Part shown: positions 1-6,716 of the stretch, piece after piece
Numbering within the stretch: the first letter of the stretch is position 1
Layout of the letters: each line of letters opens with the position of its first letter
Source: an uncultured Prevotella sp.
Lineage (GTDB): Bacteria; Bacteroidota; Bacteroidia; Bacteroidales; Bacteroidaceae
Assembly (NCBI GenBank): GCA_937906765.1
Contig: CALCUV010000256.1
Location: 1-16,202, forward strand
Length of the DNA stretch: 16,202 bases
Direction of reading: 5' to 3'
Position numbers and translations under genes: made by a program
The notes under the pieces: model-generated
The model's input: the letters and a program-made list of their open reading frames with translations, nothing else
Told to the model about the DNA's origin: nothing
Database searches by the model: none

Positions 1-691
1 GGTTAAGTATGCTGGTGTAGATCCTCAGACTGGTAATGCATTGTACTACCTCGACGTAGAAAAGACTGGCGTAGTTAGCGACGCTGAAGGTAATCCTATC
101 CTCGACGCAAACGGCAACAAGCAGTACTACAACTACGTAGAAACAACTACAACTACTAGCGGTTCTTCTGCAACTAAGTACGAACTCGGCAAGTCTTCTT
201 TGCCCGATGTATATGGTGGTCTTAGCACAACTATTGAAGCATTTGGCTTCGACCTCTCTATCGCTACTGCGTTCCAACTCGGTGGTTACTGCTACGATGG
301 TACTTATGGTGGTTTGATGGGTTCAAACGCTGGTTCTAACTTCCACATTGATATGTTCAAGCGTTGGCAGAAGCCCGGCGACATCACTGATGTTCCCCGT
401 CTCGAAAACGCAAACATGAACATGACTGGTGGTGTTACTAACGACCGCTTCTTGACGAAGTCTGACTACTTCTCTTTGAAGAACGTTCAGCTCGGTTACA
501 CAGTGCCCAAGGCATGGTTGAAGAAGTTCTCTGGTATTGAATCACTCCGCGTTTATGCTGTAGGTGACAACCTCTTCCTCGGTTCTAAGCGCTATGGTCT
601 TGACCCCCGTCAGAGCCTCTCTGGTGCTACAAGCAACGACTCTTACTCTGCAATGCGCACTGTTTCATTCGGTGTTAGCGTAGCATTCTAA
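1..691 (+). CDS. SusC/RagA-type TonB-dependent outer-membrane porin, C-terminal end only
   Basis: This is the last 229 codons of a SusC-family TonB-dependent transporter, the outer-membrane channel that imports glycans once a SusD lid has captured them. The frame is already open at the left edge (it reads VKYAGVDPQTGNALYYLDV from base 2), so an internal Met at base 41 is not the start. The segment contains the conserved KYAGVDPQTGN stretch and a series of amphipathic beta strands. It ends in an aromatic terminal strand (TVSFGVSVAF), the usual signal for outer-membrane barrel insertion. The SusD gene follows 41 bp downstream on the same strand, which fixes the family assignment. Codon use is strongly biased (GGT, AAC, TTC, CTC), typical of a highly expressed protein. 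The substrate cannot be deduced because the plug and most of the barrel lie outside the window. Confidence 0.93.
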   Translation, partial: VKYAGVDPQTGNALYYLDVEKTGVVSDAEGNPILDANGNKQYYNYVETTTTTSGSSATKYELGKSSLPDVYGGLSTTIEAFGFDLSIATAFQLGGYCYDGTYGGLMGSNAGSNFHIDMFKRWQKPGDITDVPRLENANMNMTGGVTNDRFLTKSDYFSLKNVQLGYTVPKAWLKKFSGIESLRVYAVGDNLFLGSKRYGLDPRQSLSGATSNDSYSAMRTVSFGVSVAF

Positions 692-732
692 GATTAACCA
701 ACACAATTCTTTAACAAGAAACAAAGACAACA

Positions 733-2316
733 ATGAAAATTACTAAATATCTTAGCACGGTGCTCCTCGCAGGTACGCTCACCGCTTGTGGTGACAGCTT
801 CCTCGAACCTCAGTATTCTGGGGCAGCAACCTCTGAAGAGATCGCCAATGCAGCACAAGACAACCCTCAGGGTGTACTTGGTTCGCAGCTTGATGGTGTT
901 TACGCCAACTTGAGCTTTATGAGCGGTACGGGTGCTGATAACATCAATGGTCACATGGACCGTGGTCTCTGTGGTATCATGATGCTTTCAAACAATACGT
1001 CTAACGACGTCAGCCTTTACATGGACGGTGACCCCTGGCACTTCGACAAGCAACTCGAATACTACGGTCAGGAATATATCCGCGCTTCATGGCCTTGGCA
1101 AATCTTCTATACAGTTATCAAGGGTACTAACGAAATCATACCCATGGTAAATCCTGAAACAGCAACTACTGAAGGTAAGGCAATGCTCGGTCAGGCACTT
1201 GCGCTCCGTGGCCTTTCTTACTTCTACCTCGCTCAGTTCTATCAGGATACATACGCTACTTCACAGAACAAGCCTTGTATCCCCCTCCTCCTTACAGATG
1301 CAGAAGGTAGCATTCAGAGCCGTGCGACTGTACAGCAGGTTTACGACCAGGTTGTAAAGGACTTGACTTCTGCAATCGGCCTTCTCGATGGTTGGAAGCG
1401 TTCTTCTAAGTCACAGGTTGATAAGAACGTTGCTCAGGGTATTCTTTCACGTGTTTACCTCGTAATGCACAAGTGGACTGATGCTATTGAAATGGCTCAG
1501 GCAGCTCGCGCTGGTTATCCCTTGATGAATGTTGACGAAGCATTCAACTACAACTACCAGGATGTAACTAACTCTGAAATCATGTGGGGTGTTGACATCA
1601 CAACATCTACTTCTATGATTTACGCTTCATTCCAGTCTTGGATGTGTGCGCAGTACTTGGGTTACGGTGGTCAGGTTGGTGCAGTTCAGCTTATCGATGC
1701 TAAGCTCTACAATTCAATCCCTGAAAACGACGTTCGTAAGTACCTTTACGTAGCTCCCGGCGAAACTTATCCTTGTCAGGATGCTCAGGGTAACAAATGG
1801 GACATCCCCTCTTACGGTAACTTGAAGTTTAAGGCTGAAGGTGCAGAAAATTTCCTCGGTGACTTCATCTACATGCGTTCTTCAGAAATGTACCTCGCAG
1901 AAGCTGAAGCTCTCGTACGCCTCGGTCGTGCTGACGAAGCTTACACACTCCTCACAGAGTTCATGAGCAACCGTCTCACTGAAGGTGATTGGGAAATCAA
2001 GCGTGCAACTATCGATGTTGTTCAGAACCAGCGTCGCGTTGAACTCTGGGGTGAAGGTTTCTCTTACTTCGACCACCGTCGTTGGCAGTTTGACATGGAC
2101 CGCGGTTACGAAGGTACTAACGACCATCCCTCTGCATGGCCTATCCACTTCCAGAATGGTTTCGTGCCTTGGTATCACTACTCTTGGCGTTATCAGTTGC
2201 CTCTCCGCGAAATCCAGGAAAACGAAAGCATCACTGAAGACGACCAGAACGTAATTGGTGAAGAAGGTAATCAGGATCCCGTTGCTGATAAGATTACTGA
2301 CTGGAGCGAAAAGTAA
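733..2316 (+). CDS. SusD/RagB-family nutrient-binding outer-membrane lipoprotein
   Basis: A 527-residue SusD-like surface lipoprotein that covers the SusC channel and binds glycan. The N terminus is a lipoprotein signal peptide (MKITKYLSTVLLAGTLTACG) with lipobox LTAC and lipidated Cys19; an Asp lies two residues later. Family features include early tetratricopeptide-like helices (ALALRGLSYFYLAQFYQDTY) and the late SEMYLAEAEALVRLGRADEAY helix pair. The usual near-C-terminal block RRVELWGEGFSYFDHRRW is also present, and the length is normal for the family. The start at 733 is chosen because it gives a complete signal peptide and lies 41 bp after the susC stop. No strong Shine-Dalgarno is visible, as is normal in Bacteroidetes. 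Aromatic residues are plentiful, but the ligand cannot be predicted from this. Confidence 0.95.
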   Translation: MKITKYLSTVLLAGTLTACGDSFLEPQYSGAATSEEIANAAQDNPQGVLGSQLDGVYANLSFMSGTGADNINGHMDRGLCGIMMLSNNTSNDVSLYMDGDPWHFDKQLEYYGQEYIRASWPWQIFYTVIKGTNEIIPMVNPETATTEGKAMLGQALALRGLSYFYLAQFYQDTYATSQNKPCIPLLLTDAEGSIQSRATVQQVYDQVVKDLTSAIGLLDGWKRSSKSQVDKNVAQGILSRVYLVMHKWTDAIEMAQAARAGYPLMNVDEAFNYNYQDVTNSEIMWGVDITTSTSMIYASFQSWMCAQYLGYGGQVGAVQLIDAKLYNSIPENDVRKYLYVAPGETYPCQDAQGNKWDIPSYGNLKFKAEGAENFLGDFIYMRSSEMYLAEAEALVRLGRADEAYTLLTEFMSNRLTEGDWEIKRATIDVVQNQRRVELWGEGFSYFDHRRWQFDMDRGYEGTNDHPSAWPIHFQNGFVPWYHYSWRYQLPLREIQENESITEDDQNVIGEEGNQDPVADKITDWSEK

Positions 2317-2331
2317 AAACTAATAGTAGGT

Positions 2332-2361
2332 GATGTGTGTCACACTGCTGTGACGCACATC
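2332..2361 (+). promoter_or_regulatory. Intercistronic hairpin between the susD-like and third lipoprotein genes
   Basis: A 12-bp stem (GATGTGTGTCAC pairing with GTGACGCACATC, one T-G pair) closes a 6-base loop 15 bp after the susD stop. No T-run follows, so it is not a standard intrinsic terminator. A hairpin here would be expected to protect the upstream susCD transcript from 3' decay or to reduce read-through into the third gene. That role is inference; only the stem is seen. Confidence 0.6.
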
Positions 2362-2384
2362 CCTAATAAACTAGATAACAAAGT

Positions 2385-3428
2385 ATGAAACTTAATATTT
2401 TCAAAACACTTGCGTTGGGTGTCTTGACTATGGGCTTCGTTGCTTGTGACGAAGATTTCACCAAGGCAGAATACGATGCACCCATCGCCGCTGCAGGTGT
2501 TCTTCCTAAAGCAACTACAGGTGATGCTGATGCTTTTGGAGAATCAGCGCTTATCTCTGCTTCGATTTCTCCCGTTGAAGGCGCTACTGCTACAAACTGG
2601 GGCTTGCTTGTAAGTACAAATCCCGAACCCTCACTTGCAGGTAGCATCAAGGTTGAAGGTGACATGGCTGTGCCTTCTACAACATTCTCAGTTACTGGTT
2701 TGACTGACAAGACTCATTATTACTACCGCTCCTTCGTAAGCGACGGCGTTTCTGTTGCTTTTGGTGAAACTAAGGAGTTCACAACTAACGGTGACGCTTG
2801 GGCATCAGAGCAGGGTTTCTGGAGTTTTGCAACTGCGGCAGAAGCAGATGCTTACTTGCCCTACCGCGCAATGCTCGGTGCTACACACTCTTCAGCTTGT
2901 GGCTTCACAACAGTTAACATGGCTGCCCTCTACGGTCAGGAATTCTACGGTGTGGCTTCTACAGTGTTCGAACCCAACGTATTGTTCAACACGCTCTCAG
3001 GTTCTATCGTAACTTACGGCGTAATGAACGCTGCTGGTTTCAAGATGGACTTCACAGGAATGTACTTCCCCAAGGTTTGGTTTGACGTAACAATGATTGA
3101 AATGTACTTCGGTGAAACTACTTTCCCCGGTCACTTCGACGTTTACGTTTCTCACAATCCTATCGAAACTGCTGCTGACCTCCAGAATGCAGTTAAGATT
3201 GGTTCTTCTAAGGGCGCAGGTAAGGCACAGGAACTCTATGCAACTAACCAGGCAACTTCTTCAAAGGAACCCATGAAGTTTGATGTTCCCAGCGAATATT
3301 GGGGTGAATCTTACGTTTACATTGTAAGCACATCTGACTATAATGGTTCATTCTCTGGCGAAACAAGCTTCGGTGTTGTAGTATTTGGTTACGGAGTTGA
3401 AGTAACAGTTCCCAAGACTGAAGAATAA
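2385..3428 (+). CDS. SusE-position surface lipoprotein with Fn3-like domain
   Basis: A 347-residue predicted lipoprotein, third in the Sus-type operon. The signal peptide ends in lipobox FVAC with lipidated Cys21. The residues after it (CDEDFTK) are acidic, like the export signal that sends Bacteroidetes lipoproteins to the cell surface. Residues about 45-130 look like an immunoglobulin/fibronectin-III-type fold: an ATNWGLLVST strand and a LTDKTHYYYRSFV strand ending in FGETKEFTT, the pattern seen in SusE/SusF-like and other surface lipoproteins. Residues about 135-347 form a beta-rich domain with a single Cys, ending in an EVTVPK strand. It resembles choice-of-anchor or galactose-binding-like domains, but I cannot name the family. 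By position it probably helps retain glycan at the surface. It is followed at once by a terminator. Confidence 0.8.
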   Translation: MKLNIFKTLALGVLTMGFVACDEDFTKAEYDAPIAAAGVLPKATTGDADAFGESALISASISPVEGATATNWGLLVSTNPEPSLAGSIKVEGDMAVPSTTFSVTGLTDKTHYYYRSFVSDGVSVAFGETKEFTTNGDAWASEQGFWSFATAAEADAYLPYRAMLGATHSSACGFTTVNMAALYGQEFYGVASTVFEPNVLFNTLSGSIVTYGVMNAAGFKMDFTGMYFPKVWFDVTMIEMYFGETTFPGHFDVYVSHNPIETAADLQNAVKIGSSKGAGKAQELYATNQATSSKEPMKFDVPSEYWGESYVYIVSTSDYNGSFSGETSFGVVVFGYGVEVTVPKTEE

Positions 3429-3446
3429 TAACTTTGCAACTTATTA

Positions 3447-3479
3447 AAATCCATCCGAGCAATCGGGTGGATTTTTTTT
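3447..3479 (+). terminator. Rho-independent terminator of the Sus-type operon
   Basis: The stem ATCCATCCGA / TCGGGTGGAT (one T-G pair) has loop GCAA and is followed by eight T. It lies about 20 bp after the third gene's stop and ends the susC-susD-lipoprotein transcript. Confidence 0.92.
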
Positions 3480-3534
3480 ATTGGTATCCGGTAAACAGCT
3501 CGGTCTATGAATATAAATTCGTTCGAATAGTATA

Positions 3535-3670
3535 AGCCCCACAGTTTGCATGATTCCCCTGAACCAACGGTAGCTGACCGAAGGGTAAAGCAAAGGGGAT
3601 AAAGCCATCAGCCCAAGGCAACGCCCTGGGTGTAGTTGTAATTGAGGTTTGCGCCCTGAAAGGGCAAAAG
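3535..3670. repeat. Hairpin-rich intergenic repeat (CCCAAGGC...GCCCTGGG and GCCCT-GAA-AGGGC)
   Basis: Two hairpins lie within a GC-richer patch of an AT-rich spacer. CCCAAGGC (3612-3619) pairs with GCCCTGGG (3623-3630) around AAC with one mismatch. GCCCT (3653-3657) pairs with AGGGC (3661-3665) around GAA. Wording such as CAACGCCCTGGGT followed by GCGCCCTGAAAGGGC is familiar to me from many Bacteroidetes intergenic regions as a dispersed non-coding repeat. That recollection is not a search result. No protein-coding content is evident. The boundaries given are approximate. Confidence 0.5.
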
Positions 3671-3697
3671 CTATTATTAGAATCTAAACAGCAATGC

Positions 3698-3724
3698 TTC
3701 GTGTTATTCGTGAGATTCGTGTTC
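3698..3724. repeat. 9-bp tandem repeat, three units of TTCGTG plus three free bases
   Basis: TTCGTGTTA, TTCGTGAGA and TTCGTGTTC follow one another with exact period 9, starting at 3698, 3707 and 3716. The first six bases are invariant and the last three vary. This matches the 6+3 layout of the arrays at 6647, 8748 and 11948. Confidence 0.75.
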
Positions 3725-4038
3725 TCTCTCTAATAAACGATACAGATGGTATTGACTTGAGTGCTCTCAGGTAACTTTGATATTTATGTATTTTTTAAGG
3801 TGCGCTTGGTTTTCAAAATTCATACCATAATGTCGATTCATCAGGGATACGGATGCTTTAAAAGTGAGATTTCTAAGTTTACCAGTCAGCAATAATAAGT
3901 TTACTATGGATTCCTCAGTTTCCACACTCAAATCATAAGTTCTGAGTTGGAAAATCTGTGACTTTGTCACCTCTACTCTGCAAACCTTTGTCTTATCCCC
4001 TTCGAAATGTCCAAAATGCTCATTATGAGGCTACTTTT
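3725..4038. other. Gene-free AT-rich stretch upstream of rlpA
   Basis: No convincing gene is seen in these 314 bases. A 67-codon minus-strand frame (3767-3970) is open and not visibly low-complexity, but it has no recognisable motif, no promoter box and no conserved neighbour. It may be chance or the remnant of a decayed gene. Confidence 0.4.
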
Positions 4039-4070
4039 TTTGTCTGCCCCTGCTGAAAGTCGTAAATTTG
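4039..4070 (+). promoter_or_regulatory. Bacteroidetes-type promoter for rlpA
   Basis: TTTG at 4039-4042 and TAAATTTG at 4063-4070 match the Bacteroidetes sigma-ABfr consensus (TTTG, then TAnnTTTG) with a 20-base spacer. Transcription would start near 4077, leaving an unusually long untranslated leader of about 230 nt before rlpA. Confidence 0.7.
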
Positions 4071-4306
4071 CACTCGTTAACCTCACAGAGGGGTAGCAGT
4101 TGAGTGCGCTTTTGTGTATTTCCTTGGGCATTTTTTGCTAATTGTTGCCTGTCGTTCTTGCTGGAGGATGGCGCGAAATATTGATGACGACGATGGTAAT
4201 TTGAAGATGTGGGTAGGCCATACAGTCGGTTGTCGTTATTTCAAGTTCATGCTCCTCGGTCGCTCAGTTTCGCTTGCGATGCTGCCTTTGTGGCAAACTA
4301 AATCGA

Positions 4307-4861
4307 ATGCTAAAAACAATCCTAAGAACAGGACTCGTGATTATCGTCCTGTTGCTTGGCGTGACTTCTGCTTCTGCAAAGAAAAATTACGAAGCGCAGG
4401 GCAAGGCAAGTTACTACGCCAACAAATTCAACGGGAGACGCACAAGTAGCGGTGAAATTTTCAGTCAAGATAGTCTCACCTGTGCGCACCGAACACTGCC
4501 TTTTGGCACGTACCTTAAAGTGAAAAACCAAAACAATGGCAAGGAAGTCATTGTTAGAGTAACCGACCGCGGACCTTTTATTAAAGGTCGTGTCGTTGAC
4601 CTCTCGCGCGCAGCTGCCGAAGAAATCGGAATGATTCAAGCAGGAGTTGTTCGCGTAGAAGTGGTAGAAGTGGAGCCTCCAAACTATCCGGAAATCGCGC
4701 CCTTTGAGCATCCTTTGTTTCAGATGTATGACGAGAACTTGAATAAGTCATACACGCTTGAAGAATGGCGTGTTTCGCATGCGGACGACCGCATTACGCT
4801 TTTGGAAAAGGTAGTTGTTGACTCCCTCCGCAGTTACATTGCAGATGTTGACATTAAGTAA
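4307..4861 (+). CDS. rlpA: RlpA-like septal ring lytic transglycosylase (double-psi beta-barrel)
   Basis: A 184-residue exported protein with an RlpA double-psi beta-barrel. RlpA proteins cleave glycan strands lacking stem peptides at the division septum. The ATG at 4307 is preferred over one 33 bp upstream because it gives a clean signal peptide ([24 protein letters not shown], processed near residue 24). The upstream extension would place two extra cysteines before it. The barrel spans about residues 28-112: [19 protein letters not shown], then [11 protein letters not shown], then [15 protein letters not shown] with Asp87 in the conserved DRGPF motif. Unlike E. coli RlpA there is no lipobox cysteine and no SPOR domain; a short charged tail of about 65 residues follows instead. 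It is a single-gene unit with its own promoter and terminator. Confidence 0.88.
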   Translation: MLKTILRTGLVIIVLLLGVTSASAKKNYEAQGKASYYANKFNGRRTSSGEIFSQDSLTCAHRTLPFGTYLKVKNQNNGKEVIVRVTDRGPFIKGRVVDLSRAAAEEIGMIQAGVVRVEVVEVEPPNYPEIAPFEHPLFQMYDENLNKSYTLEEWRVSHADDRITLLEKVVVDSLRSYIADVDIK

Positions 4862-4880
4862 TGTGATAAACACAACAAAG

Positions 4881-4915
4881 AAATCCGCAGCAAGTTTTTG
4901 TTGCGGATTTTTTTG
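4881..4915 (+). terminator. Rho-independent terminator of rlpA
   Basis: The stem AAATCCGCAGCAA / TTGTTGCGGATTT (13 pairs including one G-T) has loop GTTT and runs into a seven-T tract, 20 bp after the rlpA stop. Confidence 0.92.
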
Positions 4916-4931
4916 TATGTCAGTGGGTATT

Positions 4932-5096
4932 TTGACAGAAGAACTTAAGAAATATAAGGACTTTCCGTTGACATGGTTAGTTCATTTTTTTTTCTTGACA
5001 GAAGAACATAAGAAGCATAAGGACTTTCCGTTGACATGGTTAGTTTATTTTTTTTCTTGACAAAAGAACATAAGAAACATAAGGCTTTTCCGTTTG
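4932..5096. repeat. 62-63 bp tandem repeat, about 2.6 copies
   Basis: Units begin at 4932, 4995 and 5057 with TTGACAGAAGAAC or a close variant. The first two continue through TAAGGACTTTCCGTTGACA, TGGTTAGTT and a long T-run. The third decays after about 40 bases. The periods 63 and 62 break any shared reading frame, so it is not coding. The internal core ACATAAGAAGCATAAGG (5006-5022) recurs with one change at 9383-9399, upstream of the S41 protease gene. Confidence 0.85.
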
Positions 5097-5214
5097 ACCA
5101 GTAGGGACGCACGCTCCGTGCGTCCGTAACCAAAGGCACGCAATTAACTGCGATTATTTCATAAATTACTTTCGTTGGTAATTACGGACGCACGGGCCGT
5201 GCGTCCCTACCGGT
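5097..5214. repeat. REP/BIME-like double palindrome
   Basis: Two near-identical palindromes face each other. GGACGCACG-CTC-CGTGCGTCC lies at 5105-5125 and GGACGCACGG-G-CCGTGCGTCC at 5186-5206. The flanks also match in inverted orientation: GTAGGGACGCACG at the left outer edge against CGTGCGTCCCTAC at the right, and CGTGCGTCCGTAA against TTACGGACGCACG on the inside. About 60 bp of unique sequence separates them. The layout is that of paired REP elements, which in other bacteria are moved by REP-associated tyrosine transposases; no such gene is in the window. Confidence 0.8.
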
Positions 5215-5260
5215 TAATCAGAAAACTTCGATAATTATCCGTTTGTATGTTAAGGTCTTT

Positions 5261-5351
5261 GGGGGCTAATTTAATTCCCGAAAATCGGCAAATTATTAGG
5301 CGCCTCACGAAGTTACTAATTGGCGCCCTTAAGTCTCAAATTAGCGCCCGT
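5261..5351. repeat. Degenerate AATT-(A/G)GCGCC repeat with 21-23 bp spacing
   Basis: ATTAGGCGCC (ending 5304), AATTGGCGCCC (5318-5328) and AATTAGCGCCC (5339-5349) recur at about 22-bp intervals. A weaker AATTCCCG lies one interval earlier at 5273, and an inverted GGGGGCTAATTTAA sits at 5261-5274. Apart from these, 5215-5460 holds nothing I recognise. Confidence 0.5.
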
Positions 5352-5472
5352 AACCTACTAATTGTTTTCGCTATTTAAGGTTCTGTTTTCAGCATGCCGT
5401 ATTTGCGTGTCGTGGGGATGCTATAAGTAGGGATTTCTGACCTGCTACGCGTGTTCTTTCATTCTTTTTTTA

Positions 5473-5480
5473 TATCTTTG
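5473..5480 (+). promoter_or_regulatory. -7 box upstream of the YghO-like gene
   Basis: TATCTTTG is a perfect TAnnTTTG -7 box, 27 bp before the start codon. The expected TTTG -33 element is not clear; only T-rich sequence (TTCTTTC) is present. It probably drives the downstream gene and possibly parE. Confidence 0.5.
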
Positions 5481-5506
5481 TAAGTTGTAGTGAAAATTAA
5501 ACCTTT

Positions 5507-6643
5507 ATGGCTATTGAAATAAAGAAAGTGGCGACGGGGGCAGATTTGAAGACCTTCATTCGCTTTAATTATGAGATGTATAAGGATTGTGCTTACCACG
5601 TTCCAGAGTTGTATATGGACATGGTGTGCACACTTGACCGTAAGAAGAATCCTGCCTTTGAATTTTGTGATGCCGACTACTTTTTGGCCTATCGCGACGG
5701 GGTGCTCGTAGGGCGTATTGCGGCCATCATTAACCACCGCGCCAATGAAACTTGGAACCAAAAGGTGGTGCGCTTCGGGTGGATAGATTTCATTGATGAC
5801 TATGAAGTGAGCAGTGCGTTGCTCAACACGGTCAAGGAATGGGGTTTGGACCGCGGCATGACCGATATCGAAGGTCCTCTCGGATTCACTGACCTCGATC
5901 CTGAAGGTATGCTCATTGAAGGGTTTGACCAACTTTCAACGATGGCAACCATTTATAATTATGATTATTACCCCAAGCACGTAGAGCGTTGGGGAATGGA
6001 AAAGGCTGCCGACTGGGTGGAGCGCAAGATTTACATTCCCGAAGAAGTGCCCGAAAAACACAAGCGCATCTCCGACATCGTTTTGAAGAAGTACGGTCTG
6101 CGCATCCGCAAGTTTAAGAGCAAGTGGGAAGTGATGCGCTCGGGCGCCGTTCATAAAATCTTCCGCCTCATTAACGAAGCCTACACTCCGCTCTTTGGTT
6201 TTACGCGCCTCACGGAGCGTCAGATTGACACGTACGTGAAAATGTACGTGCCCGTTCTTGACCTTCGCATGGTGACTATCATTGAGGATGCCGAGGGCGA
6301 GATTATCGCCGTGGGCGTTTCAATGCCCTCTCTTTCCGAAGCCTTACGAAAGGCCAAGGGGAAGTTCCTTCCCTTCGGTTGGTGGTATCTCATGAAGGCC
6401 CTGCTTTGGAAGAAATCCCATGTGCTTGACCTTCTTCTCGTGGCCGTTCGCCCCGATTATCAAAGCAAGGGAGTCAATGCGCCCCTCTTTACAGACCTCA
6501 TTCCCGTTTATCAGCAGATGGGCTTTGAATATGCAGAGTCAAATCCCCAACTTGAAGAAAACGGAAAGGTAGCAAGTCAGTGGCAGTATTTCCGTACGGA
6601 AGACCATAAGCGCCGTCGTTGCTTTAAGAAGTCGATAGTCTAA
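5507..6643 (+). CDS. YghO-like GNAT-type acyltransferase family protein
   Basis: A 378-residue soluble protein that resembles the poorly characterised YghO-type family, annotated in Bacteroidetes as GNAT N-acetyltransferase or hypothetical. The N-terminal third has the family pattern [20 protein letters not shown], then a strand ([19 protein letters not shown]) like a GNAT beta hairpin. The C-terminal part carries [20 protein letters not shown], similar to the acetyl-CoA pyrophosphate-binding loop region of GNAT folds, followed by [15 protein letters not shown]. No signal peptide or membrane segment is seen. The substrate is unknown. It starts 27 bp after a -7 box, and parE follows 73 bp after its stop, so co-transcription is possible. 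Family placement is from remembered sequence resemblance. Confidence 0.75.
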   Translation: MAIEIKKVATGADLKTFIRFNYEMYKDCAYHVPELYMDMVCTLDRKKNPAFEFCDADYFLAYRDGVLVGRIAAIINHRANETWNQKVVRFGWIDFIDDYEVSSALLNTVKEWGLDRGMTDIEGPLGFTDLDPEGMLIEGFDQLSTMATIYNYDYYPKHVERWGMEKAADWVERKIYIPEEVPEKHKRISDIVLKKYGLRIRKFKSKWEVMRSGAVHKIFRLINEAYTPLFGFTRLTERQIDTYVKMYVPVLDLRMVTIIEDAEGEIIAVGVSMPSLSEALRKAKGKFLPFGWWYLMKALLWKKSHVLDLLLVAVRPDYQSKGVNAPLFTDLIPVYQQMGFEYAESNPQLEENGKVASQWQYFRTEDHKRRRCFKKSIV

Positions 6644-6646
6644 AAC

Positions 6647-6700
6647 ATTTAGAAAATCCAGGTCATCCAAAACATCAGGAATCCCTCTATGTTCTGGAAA
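6647..6700. repeat. Degenerate 9-bp repeat after the YghO-like gene (ATCCAG-type)
   Basis: Units at period 9 read ATTTAGAAA, ATCCAGGTC, ATCCAAAAC and ATCAGGAAT, then one poor unit, then TTCTGGAAA. They start at 6647, 6656, 6665, 6674, 6683 and 6692, beginning one codon after the TAA and in its frame. Conservation is weaker than in the arrays at 8748 and 11948. Confidence 0.55.
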
Positions 6701-6716
6701 ACTAAAATTCTCCTCC

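Noticed and set aside
3767..3970. 67-codon minus-strand frame in the spacer before rlpA
   Set aside because: No recognisable motif or promoter. It could be a gene remnant, but there is nothing positive to support it.
4114..4449. 111-codon frame overlapping the start of rlpA
   Set aside because: It overlaps a well-supported gene in another frame and shows no domain; GGAGG touches an internal ATG with no spacing.
4815..5060. 81-codon frame through the 62-63 bp repeat (TEEHKKHKDFPLTW repeats)
   Set aside because: It overlaps the rlpA end and its terminator, and the repeat period is not a fixed multiple of three.
4932..5062. TTGACA words in the 62-63 bp repeat as -35 promoter elements
   Set aside because: Bacteroidetes promoters use TTTG and TAnnTTTG, and no matching -7 box lies at the right distance.
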